DNA of 64,000 nucleotides from Cladopsammia gracilis. Taxonomy: Eukaryota > Cnidaria > Anthozoa > Scleractinia > Dendrophylliidae. Positions 10,786 to 21,649 of the stretch are shown here, piece by piece. The stretch is from positions 682,001-746,000 of the forward strand of contig JAJGOT010000196.1 of the NCBI GenBank assembly GCA_022457155.1, written 5' to 3'. The notes beneath the pieces were generated by a model. That model searched no databases, had not been told where the DNA came from, and saw only the letters and a list, made by a program, of their open reading frames with translations. Positions within the stretch are counted from its first letter, which is position 1; each line of letters starts with the position of its first letter. A program made the translations under genes and the position numbers.

Positions 10786-13301
10786 ATTAAAAAAATTAAA
10801 AATAAAAAGAAAAATAAAAATAACATGTTAAAAAATTAAAAATAACATATATCAATATCAACCGTTCAGGAATTTCCAAAGAATTTCTTTCGGTTACACC
10901 GAAAAGCTAACTAAGAAGCTGACTAAGAAGCTCATTATGTTTAGGATGGTTTGCACAGACGTTTAACAGAGAGTAGTCTTAGTAAAATTAAATAGCGTGT
11001 GCACTCTTATCTCTACGTTTCTGTTCCCACCCATGTATTGCTAGATGGCAACGGAAATTGACATACAGGGGTTGACAATGAACAAATGACCGCTAAATGA
11101 AAATGATATCGAAGTCACGAATAAAGGCGAAAGTAAAATATAAGTTTAAATAACAAAAGAAACATGAAAAAATAAATAAATAAACGGAACATTGAATTTG
11201 CTTGAGCTTCCTTGGATAGCTTCGTGAAGTCTGCAGCGGTAAGAGCTCGCTCCTGTTTACACAGATCTCGGGAATAGCAGAAAACTGCAAACTACGGGCT
11301 GCGGAAAAATGGAATAAAAATAAAATGTATGATGGTCAAAAGTTCGGAAAAAATCGACAGTCTTCGGAAATGATCACACAATAGTTAGCAGTAGTTTGGT
11401 AATTTTCGGATATGTTCAGTCGTAGCTGGAAAACCAGTAAGAAAAAGATGTAATGACAATGAAAAAGACGACGTAAAGCTAGCAACAGACACGGGGGATT
11501 GTCACTTCTAAAAAATATAATGAACACGGTGAATTACTGCAAGTTATGAAAACGATGACAAGGAATGGTTAAAGATTTTCATATTGCGGCCTTGTTAGGG
11601 GGCGGAGATACCTAAATGCCAAAAGATATCAGTTGTTATCGGCTTTTACCATACTGATACAACAGAGTCCACCTTTTTGTCGGGGGTCGAGAGCGGCGAG
11701 GGTAATGTTTCGAGGGTTGAGGGTATTTTTTTGAGTGTCAAAGGGTCCCTTTCTTACTAAAAAGTGTAAAGAGAAAACTCTAATGATCAACCAGGGAATT
11801 CTCAGAACTGACATTAAAAAATGCATTGAAGTCAGTATAAAGGAGAATATATATTAAATAGCACATCGCGTGTTATTTATTGTCCTTGTCTCCGTCGCGG
11901 CCGTATATAGTGTCGTCACGCAACGCTCCTCGCCTGCGAGGAGACTACGATTATCCTTACAACTTCTGACAATGCTTCTGAATATAACCTTTTTGACATT
12001 TCGAGCTATTACAGCAAATAAGCGCTTTCAAGTAGAACATTTCTATTTGGAAAAAAGCTATCTATATGACAACCGCCCAACACGTGTGATCCACGATAAC
12101 CTCCAAGATGCGCGAGGGGAAATTCTTTTCACCCGAGGCAAAGGTACCGCGCTGATAAAACGCAAGATAAAGGAGTCACGCTTCCGATTTTCCTTTCTGG
12201 TATTTTTCTGAGGTTTCTTTGCTGTCTAGAATAACTAGTACCACTAGTTTCCGAATAAAATACAGTTTTTGTTTGTCAAAAATTGGCCGAGAAACTGATT
12301 TGAAAATCAAAAATTGCAAAAGTACACAAACATATTTGCATAAGGCGATGCGAGTGAAGATACTATAAAATCGAAGTCTTGTTTTGTTTACATAAAATCG
12401 CTTTTCAAACTATCTAATGAATGAACAAACACAAAAATGGACAACACAATCTTCTTTCGAAAAAAATTTATTCAAGTCTCCATTAGTTTACGTTTAAAAG
12501 CAAAACGCGTACCATTTACATGTAATTATAGCTCATCGAGTTCAAGCTTTCTTCGATGAAATTCAAGAGATCGATACAACTGAATTTAAGCACGTTTTAA
12601 AATCAATTCTCCAAAACTAACAATAACACCAATAAAAAGTCACTGACAGATTGATTTCAACATAAATTCTCATCGAAAACTGTAATATGTTTGACCTTTA
12701 AGAGTGACTTTCCCTAAATACCAACTATAGCGTGCAAGATAGAAAAATCGAAATCGCCCAAACTTTGCCACAATAAAGACCTTAGAAAACAATTTTAGAA
12801 AATATAGGTTTCAGCTGTTTTGGATTTATATATTCCAAGCAGGACCATATTTTAATATTTACCCTTGCCAGAGGCCTCAGACAGGCGACAAATGCCCTTT
12901 TTAGTTGGCCTCGTGTGCAAAATTTAAAAGAGGCTGGATCACTATTTCACTACATAGTATTCAGCGATCCTTTCTTTACCTTTTGACGTTATTAGAATGT
13001 AATAATATTTCAACTACAATTTTTGAGCATTTTTTAAGTTACCGTTAGAAATGGTGTTTTTAAAAGTGTCAAAATTGACTAACTTTAGAAACAAAAATCG
13101 CTATCTGGTAAATGGATTTCGAACTCAAGTTAACATTCTAATAAAACAGCAACTCTAGTTCTATTGAAATATGAAATAAAATTTTGGGGCAATTAAAACT
13201 GCAAAGTTTGACAGCCGAAAACATTCACGCTACTTGATCGAAATTGGAGAATGTTGACCATCAACAGCAGTCGTATCGCCCGCCGATAAAATTGAATTGC
13301 C

Positions 13302-13990
13302 CTAGTGTTTTTGTATATTTTCTTCAATGAGACCTTTCTCGTACCACTTTATGGCCATATCTAGCTTTTGCTGGTAAAATGCATCCTCTGTGGCTTCGAA
13401 AAACTGCTGTTCCTTTAGTTGTTTCTCATGCAAATTAAGACAAATCGCTGTATAAATTTGTTTACAACCAAGAATTATCGCCGATAAACCCTTGTGAATC
13501 TCTTCATCTTCACTACTTTCTTAGGGCATCTTCTTATATGATAACATAAGACATAAAAATAAAACTAAACGAAAGTAAAGCGGGACTCACCTTTGATTTC
13601 TTTGGGTCAAGAACGATACAAGAACGTCGAGAAAACAATCGCCGTGCCTAGCGTGACACCATTGTGAGCCAACGTGACAAGTTTTACTAAGTCCCAGGTC
13701 ACCAGTTCTGTCACGTCAACATTTCGTACATCGAAGGTGGAAAACGAGTAGTCTCCTGAGCTACTGTCTAAACATTTATTAGTAAAATTCTTGGCAACGT
13801 AAATTTGTTTAAAGCACGTAACATTGAATTCATTGCAATAACTGTGAGTCATTCTTACAACTGTGAGTTTTGTGCTGCTGCACTTGTCTTACAATTCGTT
13901 TCTGGTACCCCTACAAGTTTTATAGGAACATCTTTGTTTCGGAATTTCGTCTGCAGCCAGGGTTCTCAATATCCCAAAAAGTTGATGGGG
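13302..13990 (-). pseudogene. Two-exon single-pass membrane protein-like gene, left copy
   Basis: Read on the minus strand, exon 1 (to 13,591) encodes a Cys-rich segment with CNEFNVTCFKQIYVAKNFTN, then a hydrophobic stretch ending FSTFLYRS. A 71-bp intron (13,520-13,590) has a GTGAGT donor and a CCCTAAG acceptor. Exon 2 (13,302-13,519) encodes a charged helical tail containing HKGLSAIILGCKQIYTAI and ends with TAG. An in-frame TGA sits just before the donor, and an upstream stop interrupts exon 1. The right-arm copy keeps the same exons, so the gene structure is real even if both copies are dead. I do not recognise the family. Confidence 0.55.
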
Positions 13991-14771
13991 AACCTTTACT
14001 CCAGAACAATAATCTAACTAATTCTTCGGTGGTATTGGTTTACTTTGTTGAACATCAACTTTGGAGAGAAATGTGTAATCAGAATAAGAATTCGCAGCCA
14101 AAATATGCTTGGCATGATCTTCCAACCTTACTGTATAAATTGAACAATTTTTGTTTCTAAAACACGCCAGATTAAAATCGCGAAATTTCGTTCTTTTCCT
14201 TTTTCGAGAGGGCGGCAATTCTTGAAAGGGGACAAAAAAGAATCGCAGGCTTAATGGTTTTTGAATATTTCGTTCCCAAATAATAAAATCCTAAGCCGAA
14301 TCCCCCTCACAACAGTTGCATGCTTTTATAAGGTATGTACGCTTTTATGCAACCATCCTTTGGACAGGAAAATAGTGGATTTGCCGCAGAATCCATTTCG
14401 TCTTTTACAGAAACTTCTTCGTCGACCTCTACAATATTCAAAACCACCTCGTTTTGAGAGCCAGCTTTCTTCTGGGGAATTCTCGGTGTAATATCATTGC
14501 CAGTTTCAACGGAAAGAAAGAATGTGGAGGTTTATGTAAACGCCGACTGGATTGCCCCACGCCCCGGCGGTAAATCCACCATTTTGGAAGGTTGGGAGCT
14601 TTATTGTTCTGGAGTAAAGGTTCCCCATCAACTTTTTTGATATTGAGAACCCCGGCTGCAGACGAAATTCCAAAACAAATATGTTCCTAAACTTGTAGGG
14701 GTACAATACCAGAAACGAATTGTAACACCACTGTAAGACAAGTGCAGCAGCACAAAACTCACAGTTGTAAG

Positions 14772-14926
14772 CAGGGGCGTAGCTACCTGTACGCACGTAC
14801 GCACGTGCGTACCTGAAAAAGTCGAAACAAAAGAAAGATTTGGGACTTGAGGGTGGGGAAAGATGTAGGGGGTATTTGAAAACAGTGATTGTGCGTACCT
14901 CTGAAAAAGTCCTGGCTACGCCCCTG
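14772..14926. mobile_element. 155-bp hAT-like MITE
   Basis: Ends CAGGGGCGTAGC and GCTACGCCCCTG are complementary. GTAAG is duplicated at 14,767-14,771 and 14,927-14,931, and the left arm of the duplication preserves the empty site with a single GTAAG. The termini resemble hAT non-autonomous elements; some hAT groups make 5-bp duplications. The insertion postdates the inverted duplication. Confidence 0.75.
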
Positions 14927-14934
14927 GTAAGAAT

Positions 14935-15472
14935 AACTCACAGTTATTGCAATGAATTCAATGTTACGTGCTTTAAACAAAATTACGTTTCCAAGAATTT
15001 TACTAATGAATGTTTAGACAGTAGCTCAGGAGACTACTCGTTTTCCACCTTCGATGTACGAAATGTTGACGTGACAGAGCTGGTGACCTGGGACAAAGTA
15101 AAACTTGTCACGGTGCCTGTCACGCTCGGCACGGCGATGAACGGACTTTGTTTCTCGACGTTCTTGTATCGTTCTCGACCCAAAGAAATCAATGGTGAGT
15201 CCCGCTTTACTTTTGTTTTATTTTTATGTCTTATGTTATCATATAAGAAGATGCCCTAAGAAAGTAGTGAAGATGAAGAGATTCACAAGGGTTTATCGGC
15301 GATAATTCTTGGTTGTAAACAAAGTATAGCGATTTGTCTTAATTTGCATTAGAAACGACTAAAGGAATAGAAAATTTTCGAAGCCACAGAGGATGCATTT
15401 TACCAGGAAAAGCTAAATATGACCAAGTGGTACGAGAAAGGTCTCATTGAAGAAAATATACAAAAACACTAG
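14935..15472 (+). pseudogene. Two-exon single-pass membrane protein-like gene, right copy
   Basis: Exon 1 runs through CNEFNVTCFKQNYVSKNFTN and a DVRNVDVTELVTWD segment to the donor at 15,195 (AATG|GTGAGT). The intron is 66 bp, and exon 2 (15,261-15,472) begins ESSEDEEIHKG. A small deletion near 15,320 shifts the exon 2 frame. Upstream exon sequence is cut by the MITE at 14,772-14,926. It is transcribed away from the left copy. Confidence 0.55.
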
Positions 15473-16080
15473 GGCAATTCAATTTTATCGGCGGGCGATA
15501 CGACTGCTGTTGATGGTCAACATTCTCCAATTTCGATCAAGTAGCGTGAATGTTTTCGGCTGTCAAACTTTGCAGTTTTAATTGCCCAAAATTTTATTTC
15601 ATATTTCAATAGAACTAGAGTTGCTGTTTTATTAGAATGTTAACTTGAGTTCGAAATCCAAGTACCAGATAGCGATTTTTGTTTCTAAAGTTAGCCAATT
15701 TTGACACTTTTAAAAACACCATTTCTAACGGTAACTTAAAAAATGCTCAAAAATTGTAGTTGAAATATTATTACATTCTAATAACGGCAAAAGGTAAAGA
15801 AAGGATCGCTGAATTCTATGCAGTGAAATAGTGATCCAGCCTCTTTTAAATTTTGCACACGAGGTGAACTAGAAAGGGCATTTTTCGCCTGTCTGAGGCC
15901 TCTGGCAAGGGTTAATATTAAAATATTGTCCTGCTTGGAATATATAAATCCAAAACAGCTGAAACCTATATTTTCTAAAAAAGATTTCTAAGGTCTTTAT
16001 TGTTGCAAAGTTAGGGCGATTTCGATTTTTCTATCTTGCACGCTATAGTTGGTATTTAGGGAAAGTCACTCTTAAGTCCC

Positions 16081-18090
16081 TCGCTTGCTTGGAAATTCAA
16101 ATCTCCGCTTCTGGTTCTGAAATCCGTTGAAAACAAACATCTCCCGCATTTGATAAAAACGTTATACATGAAGTTCCTCGAAGCAAGATTTTATCCCGGA
16201 AAGCTCGTCTTTTTCCACTAAAGCGGCTTCTGAGTATCCCTTAATTAGTATCCTTGTCTTGAGTAGCAAACCGCGAAATATTCAGGAAAATAACGCCTTT
16301 AATTTAAACGGTTTTCTCCGCTTAGTAAATTCACAGCAAAACATCAAAGTGTTTTTCTAGCTGACGTGACATTCGGCCGTGTAACCGTGCGAAAAACAAA
16401 GCCTCGCTTTGGTTTCAACATGACGTCGTATGCGCATGTTTTGCGAACGTCATACGCGCCCGCGAGCTAGTCCTGCGCGACGGAGCGACGGCGGAGGGCG
16501 GGCACACGCGCGCCCACGAAACATTCTGCTAGCCATGACCATGAAAAATGAGGGGCATAGGTTCTATGAGTATGGGGCTGCGCAGCTAGGCCTTCGGCCT
16601 GGCAAGTGCTCCGCTATAATACCTATCATGGACGAGAGCAGCTTTTTTTGCAAGTTCAAGGATATCTGACCACACGCGATAGGAATGCCTATAGGAGACA
16701 GGAAATGAGTACATTCATGTAAAAAAGAAATGTCAAACGTGTCACGCAAGGATGATCGTAGTGTCCTCGCCGCCGAAGAGCGTTGCGTGACGACACTATA
16801 CACGGCCGCGACGGAGACAAGGATAATAATGGAGAACACGCGATGCACAATTAAATTTTCATTTTTATATTTTTCAATTTTATTATGATTTTTTTTTAAT
16901 TTTAATTTAATTTCGATTTTTTTCATTTTGTTATTTTTTTATTTTATTTTTATTTTTTTATTTTTTTTTTTCAATCTGGACTCCAGAGTCCAGAGTACAG
17001 AGTCCAGACTCCAGGGTCCAGTCCTGGTTTTAGACTATGCCGATATAAACCTTTTGATCTCGGCGGATTCATGCTGTCCAGAGCCGTTAGAATTATTTTA
17101 TTCCTTTATGCCGTACCCCCGGTGCTAGCTCTATTGGCATAACATTGTGGTTTCTTTGGCTCACTTTTGTTGCAAGATAAATACTTATGGCTGAAGTTTG
17201 TTATCGCTTTGAAAGTGCTAGGATTGTTCAATTTCTCAGACCGTGATTTAATGTCTTATGTCTGCGGCGTGCAATACTTGAGAGAAAGTGTTTCCGGCAT
17301 CACGGATATAGGCGTCTAAGATCCGACTCTCAAAAAGTCGTAGTTTATAATTCCACTGCAGTGAAATCATGAATTCTTGCAATCATTTTTAGCTCCTAAG
17401 TTAGTTCTGTAGTTGAGTAGTGTGTCTCAGTGGAGCTAGGATGAACCTCCATTGCTTTGTAATAGCGTTTGATTTGGCATCCAGCAGATAATCTGCAACA
17501 TAGTTGCTGTTTTGTAAATCTCACGGAAGCTAGTAAATTCTTGAGTCCTTTCCTTAAGCAAGAAATGAACATAATGTTATGTTCACATTTAACGAAGGCT
17601 CCGGCTCAGAATGTTCAATTTCTGCCGCAACCTTTTGTTTCCTCGCAGGGAGCCCATACAATCTGTTTTTGTAATTTTATAGGAAATGTATGGGATTTAC
17701 CTAAATTTCATATTATGGCGACATATCGCCAAATGTATGTACTGATCAACGCTAAATAAACGTTAAATTACCTTATTTGTTGTGTGTTGTCGTCCTTTTG
17801 CCGTAAAAGTGATGTTTTGAGCGATTTTGAGGGATTCTGAGTTCGCCGTTGACAGTACGTCTAAGAGAAGGACAAGGGTGGAAAGAGATTTTTGAACGGC
17901 TCCAGCGCCGAGGCGATTTTTTCACTTAATGCACAACCCACTTGTCTTTGAGCTTGGTTTCGTGTGTTTGAGGACGTGGTAAGATGCTTTGGAGTTTCTT
18001 CTTATGACTCTCCCTTCTCCGTTGTGCTTCCCATTGTGATCTCTGTTTGATTGTGCAGAGGAGGATGTCGAAAGTTTCTTTATTAATCAT
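16081..18090. other. Gene-free stretch
   Basis: Apart from the outer and middle arms of the inverted duplication (16,740-17,060) I see no supported gene. AT-rich T-tracts occupy 16,850-16,975. Confidence 0.45.
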
Positions 18091-18119
18091 CTCTCGGAGT
18101 TTGAGTGTTGTTAGGGACA

Positions 18120-18369
18120 AGCGTTGCGAGAACTTCTTGATTTGCGCGTGACAAAGGCTATAGCAACATTGGATAAAAACTCTTTGTTGGCCAAACACCA
18201 CATGCTCCACAGCCACCAAATAGATTTGACGAGCGTCGAAATTGTTGACAGATCATCGGCATGGCGACAAAGACTAATTCTTGAGGCTTGGCATTCCGTG
18301 CGTAACACGAACGCTATAAACGAACACATAGCGCTCCCAAACGTTTACAATAACATTACGAATTTGTAG
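18120..18369 (+). pseudogene. Penelope-like element, C-terminal (GIY-YIG region) fragment
   Basis: The frame LLAKHHMLHSHQIDLTSVEI, followed by WRQRLILEAWHSVRN and LPNVYNNI, matches the C-terminal pattern of Penelope-like retroelement proteins (HxxxxxH, then an R..EA..I helix and a terminal LP.vY). Upstream parts of the reverse transcriptase are not found, so the copy is strongly 5'-truncated. A conserved 3' tail follows at 18,490-18,530. Confidence 0.65.
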
Positions 18370-18489
18370 AAATAATTAAGAATGCTCTAGAGACTTTTGT
18401 TTCACCTCAAAATATTCTTTCGAGGTGCGATTTAATATTTGCATATATCGTATACCATCAGGACGCCGTTAGACATTTGCATTTTATCT

Positions 18490-18532
18490 TTTGCTGAAGA
18501 AGGCAACAGTTGTTGCCGAAACGTCCAAAAAC
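18490..18532 (+). ncRNA. Possible hammerhead ribozyme core in the Penelope 3' tail
   Basis: CTGAAGA fits the hammerhead CUGANGA core. It is followed by a perfect GGCAAC-AGTT-GTTGCC stem-loop (helix II) and then GAAAC, the second core box. Minimal hammerheads are known from Penelope-like repeats. Helix I and a short helix III are not convincing from sequence alone, so self-cleavage is only a hypothesis. Confidence 0.4.
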
Positions 18533-19139
18533 AACATTTTTAATATCTTTTTATTTTTAACATTATCTCTTACCTCTTTAGAATGTTCAGTTATACCGTC
18601 ATTTGTTTGCTAACTCAAAAATAAAAACGCTGCACTTCCTTTGTCTTTTTTGCAAGATAACTACTCGCCCCTTAATTTGCCCTTCAAATGAACCTTACCT
18701 TGTTTCCCATTAACGAGATGGCTCTTAGAGCCCTTTGATTGTGTTTCCTATTTCCTTAGCAAAGCGTTCACGGACGTCGAGCTTGGAAGCCGAATCATAG
18801 CCAGTACAGTAGATCCCAAGCCTACTGGTCTCCTGCAAGAAAACGTCACTATCGTATTCAGTTATGACGAGGTAATTAAGTTTAGAATACAGGAAAGGGA
18901 GAAATACCTCCTCTTGTATGTTAGAGCGGTTTTCAATTCAAAGTAATCACTCTGACCAATCACAACAGACACAGAGAATACAGTGAACCAATCAGGACTG
19001 AAAGAAAATACATGTAACCGGCGCCAAGCGAAAAGGGAAAACGCGTGCGAGTGAGTCAATCGAAAAGCGTAGCAATGCAAAACAAATCAATTGATTTAAT
19101 GATTTAACAAATGATTTAACTCAACCGGTTTCGGCTGTT

Positions 19140-19334
19140 CATAATTATAATACAAGATATTCCACTAATCTAAACCTGTATAGGCCGTTTTCCAGAACTA
19201 ATTATGGCCTAGCAAGGTTTAGCGTAGTGGCATCACAGATTTGGGAAACAATACCCATGAAAATTAAGTGTCTCCCTTTTAATAGTTTTAAAAAAGAATA
19301 CAAACTCTTTCTATTTGACAATCAAGCATGTTAA
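19140..19334 (+). pseudogene. LINE ORF2 C-terminal fragment (CR1/L2/Jockey-type)
   Basis: The frame reads HNYNTRYSTNLNLYRPFSRT, then NYG, QIWETIP and SFKKEYKLFLF, ending in TAA. This is the usual end of CR1/L2-like LINE reverse transcriptases (R..NYG ... lWN.lP ... FK..lk..l). An AT-rich 3' tail continues to about 19,660. The 5' end is truncated at about 19,130. Confidence 0.7.
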
Positions 19335-19687
19335 ACAACTCTAATTTATTATTTATTTTATTGTTATTTATTATTTCTTTATTTATTTATTATTTATTTA
19401 TTTAATTATTTAATTTAAATAGTTATTATAACAACTAGTTACTAAAAGTACTGTATAATCTCCACCCACTTGCAACTGCTCTGTGGTAGTAGCCAACTCG
19501 AAAGCTTGGCTCCTTTGGCTACTACACACTCTTCTTTTGTTATGTTTAATTCAATGTCTAGTTAGCTCTGTTCTTACTTTTTTTTATTTCCTTAATGTTG
19601 GTATATTGTAATTGAATAAGTGTGAATAAAAAAAAATGAACTTGATTACTTTTGAGACTCAATAGAACATCGCTCAATTACCTGCCA

Positions 19688-21522
19688 TAATAATTAAAAT
19701 AATATATTATAATTATAATAGAAACCTTCCCAGCACCCTTTGCACGAGAAAAATTTCCGATGCCAAATAACTCTGTCAATTTTGAGTGTATGAGGATACT
19801 ACACCACATGCTATTTACACCTACCATAAAATACCTGTTTTAATTGACTAAGTGTGATGACGTCATCAGTGACGTGACTATGCCCCCAAGTGCCTTTTAA
19901 CGTTTTTTAGGAACATGCTTTGATGAATGCAAATACAGCCAACGTGGCAAGGAAGGCATTCGCTTGTAACATTTCCACATGCCCATTATGACTCTGGATT
20001 TTTAAAATTAAGGGGCTATACACATGAGCAAATAGGGGTCTGGGAGTAGTACCTTTGTATACATGTATCTTTGTAAGGATGAAATGCAAAGTTAAAATAT
20101 TTCGTTTGTTGGTAGATATAAATATAAACATACGTTCTTTATCAACGTCATTAGTATGACGTCATGAATCACGTGATCAGAACGCACGGAAGTTTACTGA
20201 CTTTTGGAACTTTCTGGAACCGTTTCTCATTTTTATTAACATAAATAAATCCCCGTTTTTCCACCCAGTTGAAATTTATGATGTTTTTGTGTATAAAAAA
20301 GGCGATTATTACTCCTCCAGTAAAAATGAAGGTGACGAAAAAAAGTTTTACACGTTGGAAACCCATCCTTTCCTAATCCTATTCAGCGACTTTTCAGTAT
20401 AAAACTATAAACAAATCTGCATTAGTGGTTTTTATCTTACCTCTTACCAATGGCGTTGGCAGGTTTTCTGTAGCATTTTTCTTCCGTACCGATCAGGGGT
20501 TAGATTTTTTTATTCCCCCATCCTCCCTTCGGTCCATTTCCTTCCCCTCCCCCGCTCGGGTTTGCAGGACATGGTCAGCGGGAGGACTGGTTCGAGTTTT
20601 CACGACAACCGATTCCGCCATTTCTGCTCGTAGAGCACAGAAAATTTATTTTATTTCGTCGATTCAGAGTCCTGTTTAGTGACAAAAAGCTGGAGAAATT
20701 GCTTTGCAAACTGTCCTTTTCGTGACTAACTTACGCTATAGCGCAAAGAAGTCTGCTTAGAGTGTACATGTAGTTCCCAGGTCATGTGCCGGTCGCGAGG
20801 AAAGTCGGAGAAACTTGGAAAGGACAATAAAAGTTGGAAAAGGTAAGTGATTTGAGTTTTAAATTAAATGTAGTAAGTTTAACTTTCAACGTAATGTCCA
20901 ACTGGACAGGGTTCAGGGTTATTTTAGACCTTTTGGGGCGATTGATTATAAGTTTCTATTTGATATTGTGCACATCTAAGTAAGCTTAGTTTAAAATTAT
21001 TATTAAAGCGTATTTGTTCAGTAACAATCCGTGTAAGAAGTGGGCAATTCTCTATTGTTCCGCTGCATTTCGCTTTCCCCACATAAGAATAATTAGATTT
21101 TCGTACTGAGAATACGTCAACCTATGGACAACATGGTTTTGAAATAAAATTTACTGAAACTTTATTTTAAAGCGATGTTTCTTTTGTGTTACAAGATTTC
21201 ATCCAATCGTGATACTCCAAAACAATGGCCAAGAAAGACTTGTTCCCCACATAGAATTTTTGTTCCATTAAAAATCACAATAGTTTTCACTAAAAGGGAA
21301 TCAATTAGTAAACTAGAGATAAATAAATGCGCTGCCTGATGAAGTTATGGTAGATTTTCATGATTTAGCCAATAAGGTGGACGGTTTCAACAATAGCACA
21401 TTTCACACCTTTCTAAATTCCGTGCATTTGGGTTGCCTACTTCTTACACGGATTGTTACTTAATTACAAACAGATTGGCAAAAGTCTGCGACCCTGAGCG
21501 CTAAAAAAAAATTAAATATCAG
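19688..21522. repeat. Large dispersed repeat, copy A (partner at 60,073-62,112)
   Basis: The two copies share AAAATAATATATTATAATTA at the start, then long segments such as CCAAATAACTCTGTCAATTT and CTTACCTCTTACCAATGGCG, and a tail with GGCAAAAGTCTGC. They lie in direct orientation 40 kb apart, with the Polinton and Ngaro element between them. Both keep a splice-donor-like AAAAGGTAAGTGA near 20,840 and 61,205. Copy A is interrupted by a MITE at 21,020-21,460. Confidence 0.8.
21020..21460. mobile_element. MITE with about 28-bp inverted ends
   Basis: It begins AGTAACAATCCGTGTAAGAA and ends with the complement TTCTTACACGGATTGTTACT. Repeat copy B lacks it at the equivalent place (near 62,055). The target duplication is unclear, so the superfamily is not assigned. 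Confidence 0.7.
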
Positions 21523-21534
21523 GACGTAACATGT

Positions 21535-21645
21535 CGATCAAAATCGATCATCGAAAACGTAGTCGATAAGTCGACAGTACTCGATATTTGTCGATAATTG
21601 TCAATCGACAGGTTTAATTTGTCGATAAAAGTCGATAATCACAAG
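21535..21645. repeat. Cluster of TCGATA/ATCGAT words
   Basis: About ten overlapping TCGAT, GTCGATA or ATCGA words occur in 110 bases. Function unknown. Confidence 0.5.
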
Positions 21646-21649
21646 ATTT

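Larger units (their letters stand above)
10650..17060. repeat. Large imperfect inverted duplication
   Basis: Three pairs of matching segments face each other. Outer: about 10,650-10,790 and 16,965-17,060. Middle: about 11,855-11,960 and 16,740-16,850 (GTCGTCACGCAACGCTC versus its complement). Inner: about 12,703-14,015 and 14,595-16,080, where the match is nearly continuous, e.g. ATCGCCCGCCGATAAAATTG at 13,275 and its complement at 15,480. The unmatched parts differ in length. A foldback element or an inverted segmental duplication would both explain this. Confidence 0.8.

Noticed and set aside
20425..20679. Open frame shared by repeat copies A and B
   Set aside because: The copies differ by indels that change frame, so selection on a protein is unlikely.
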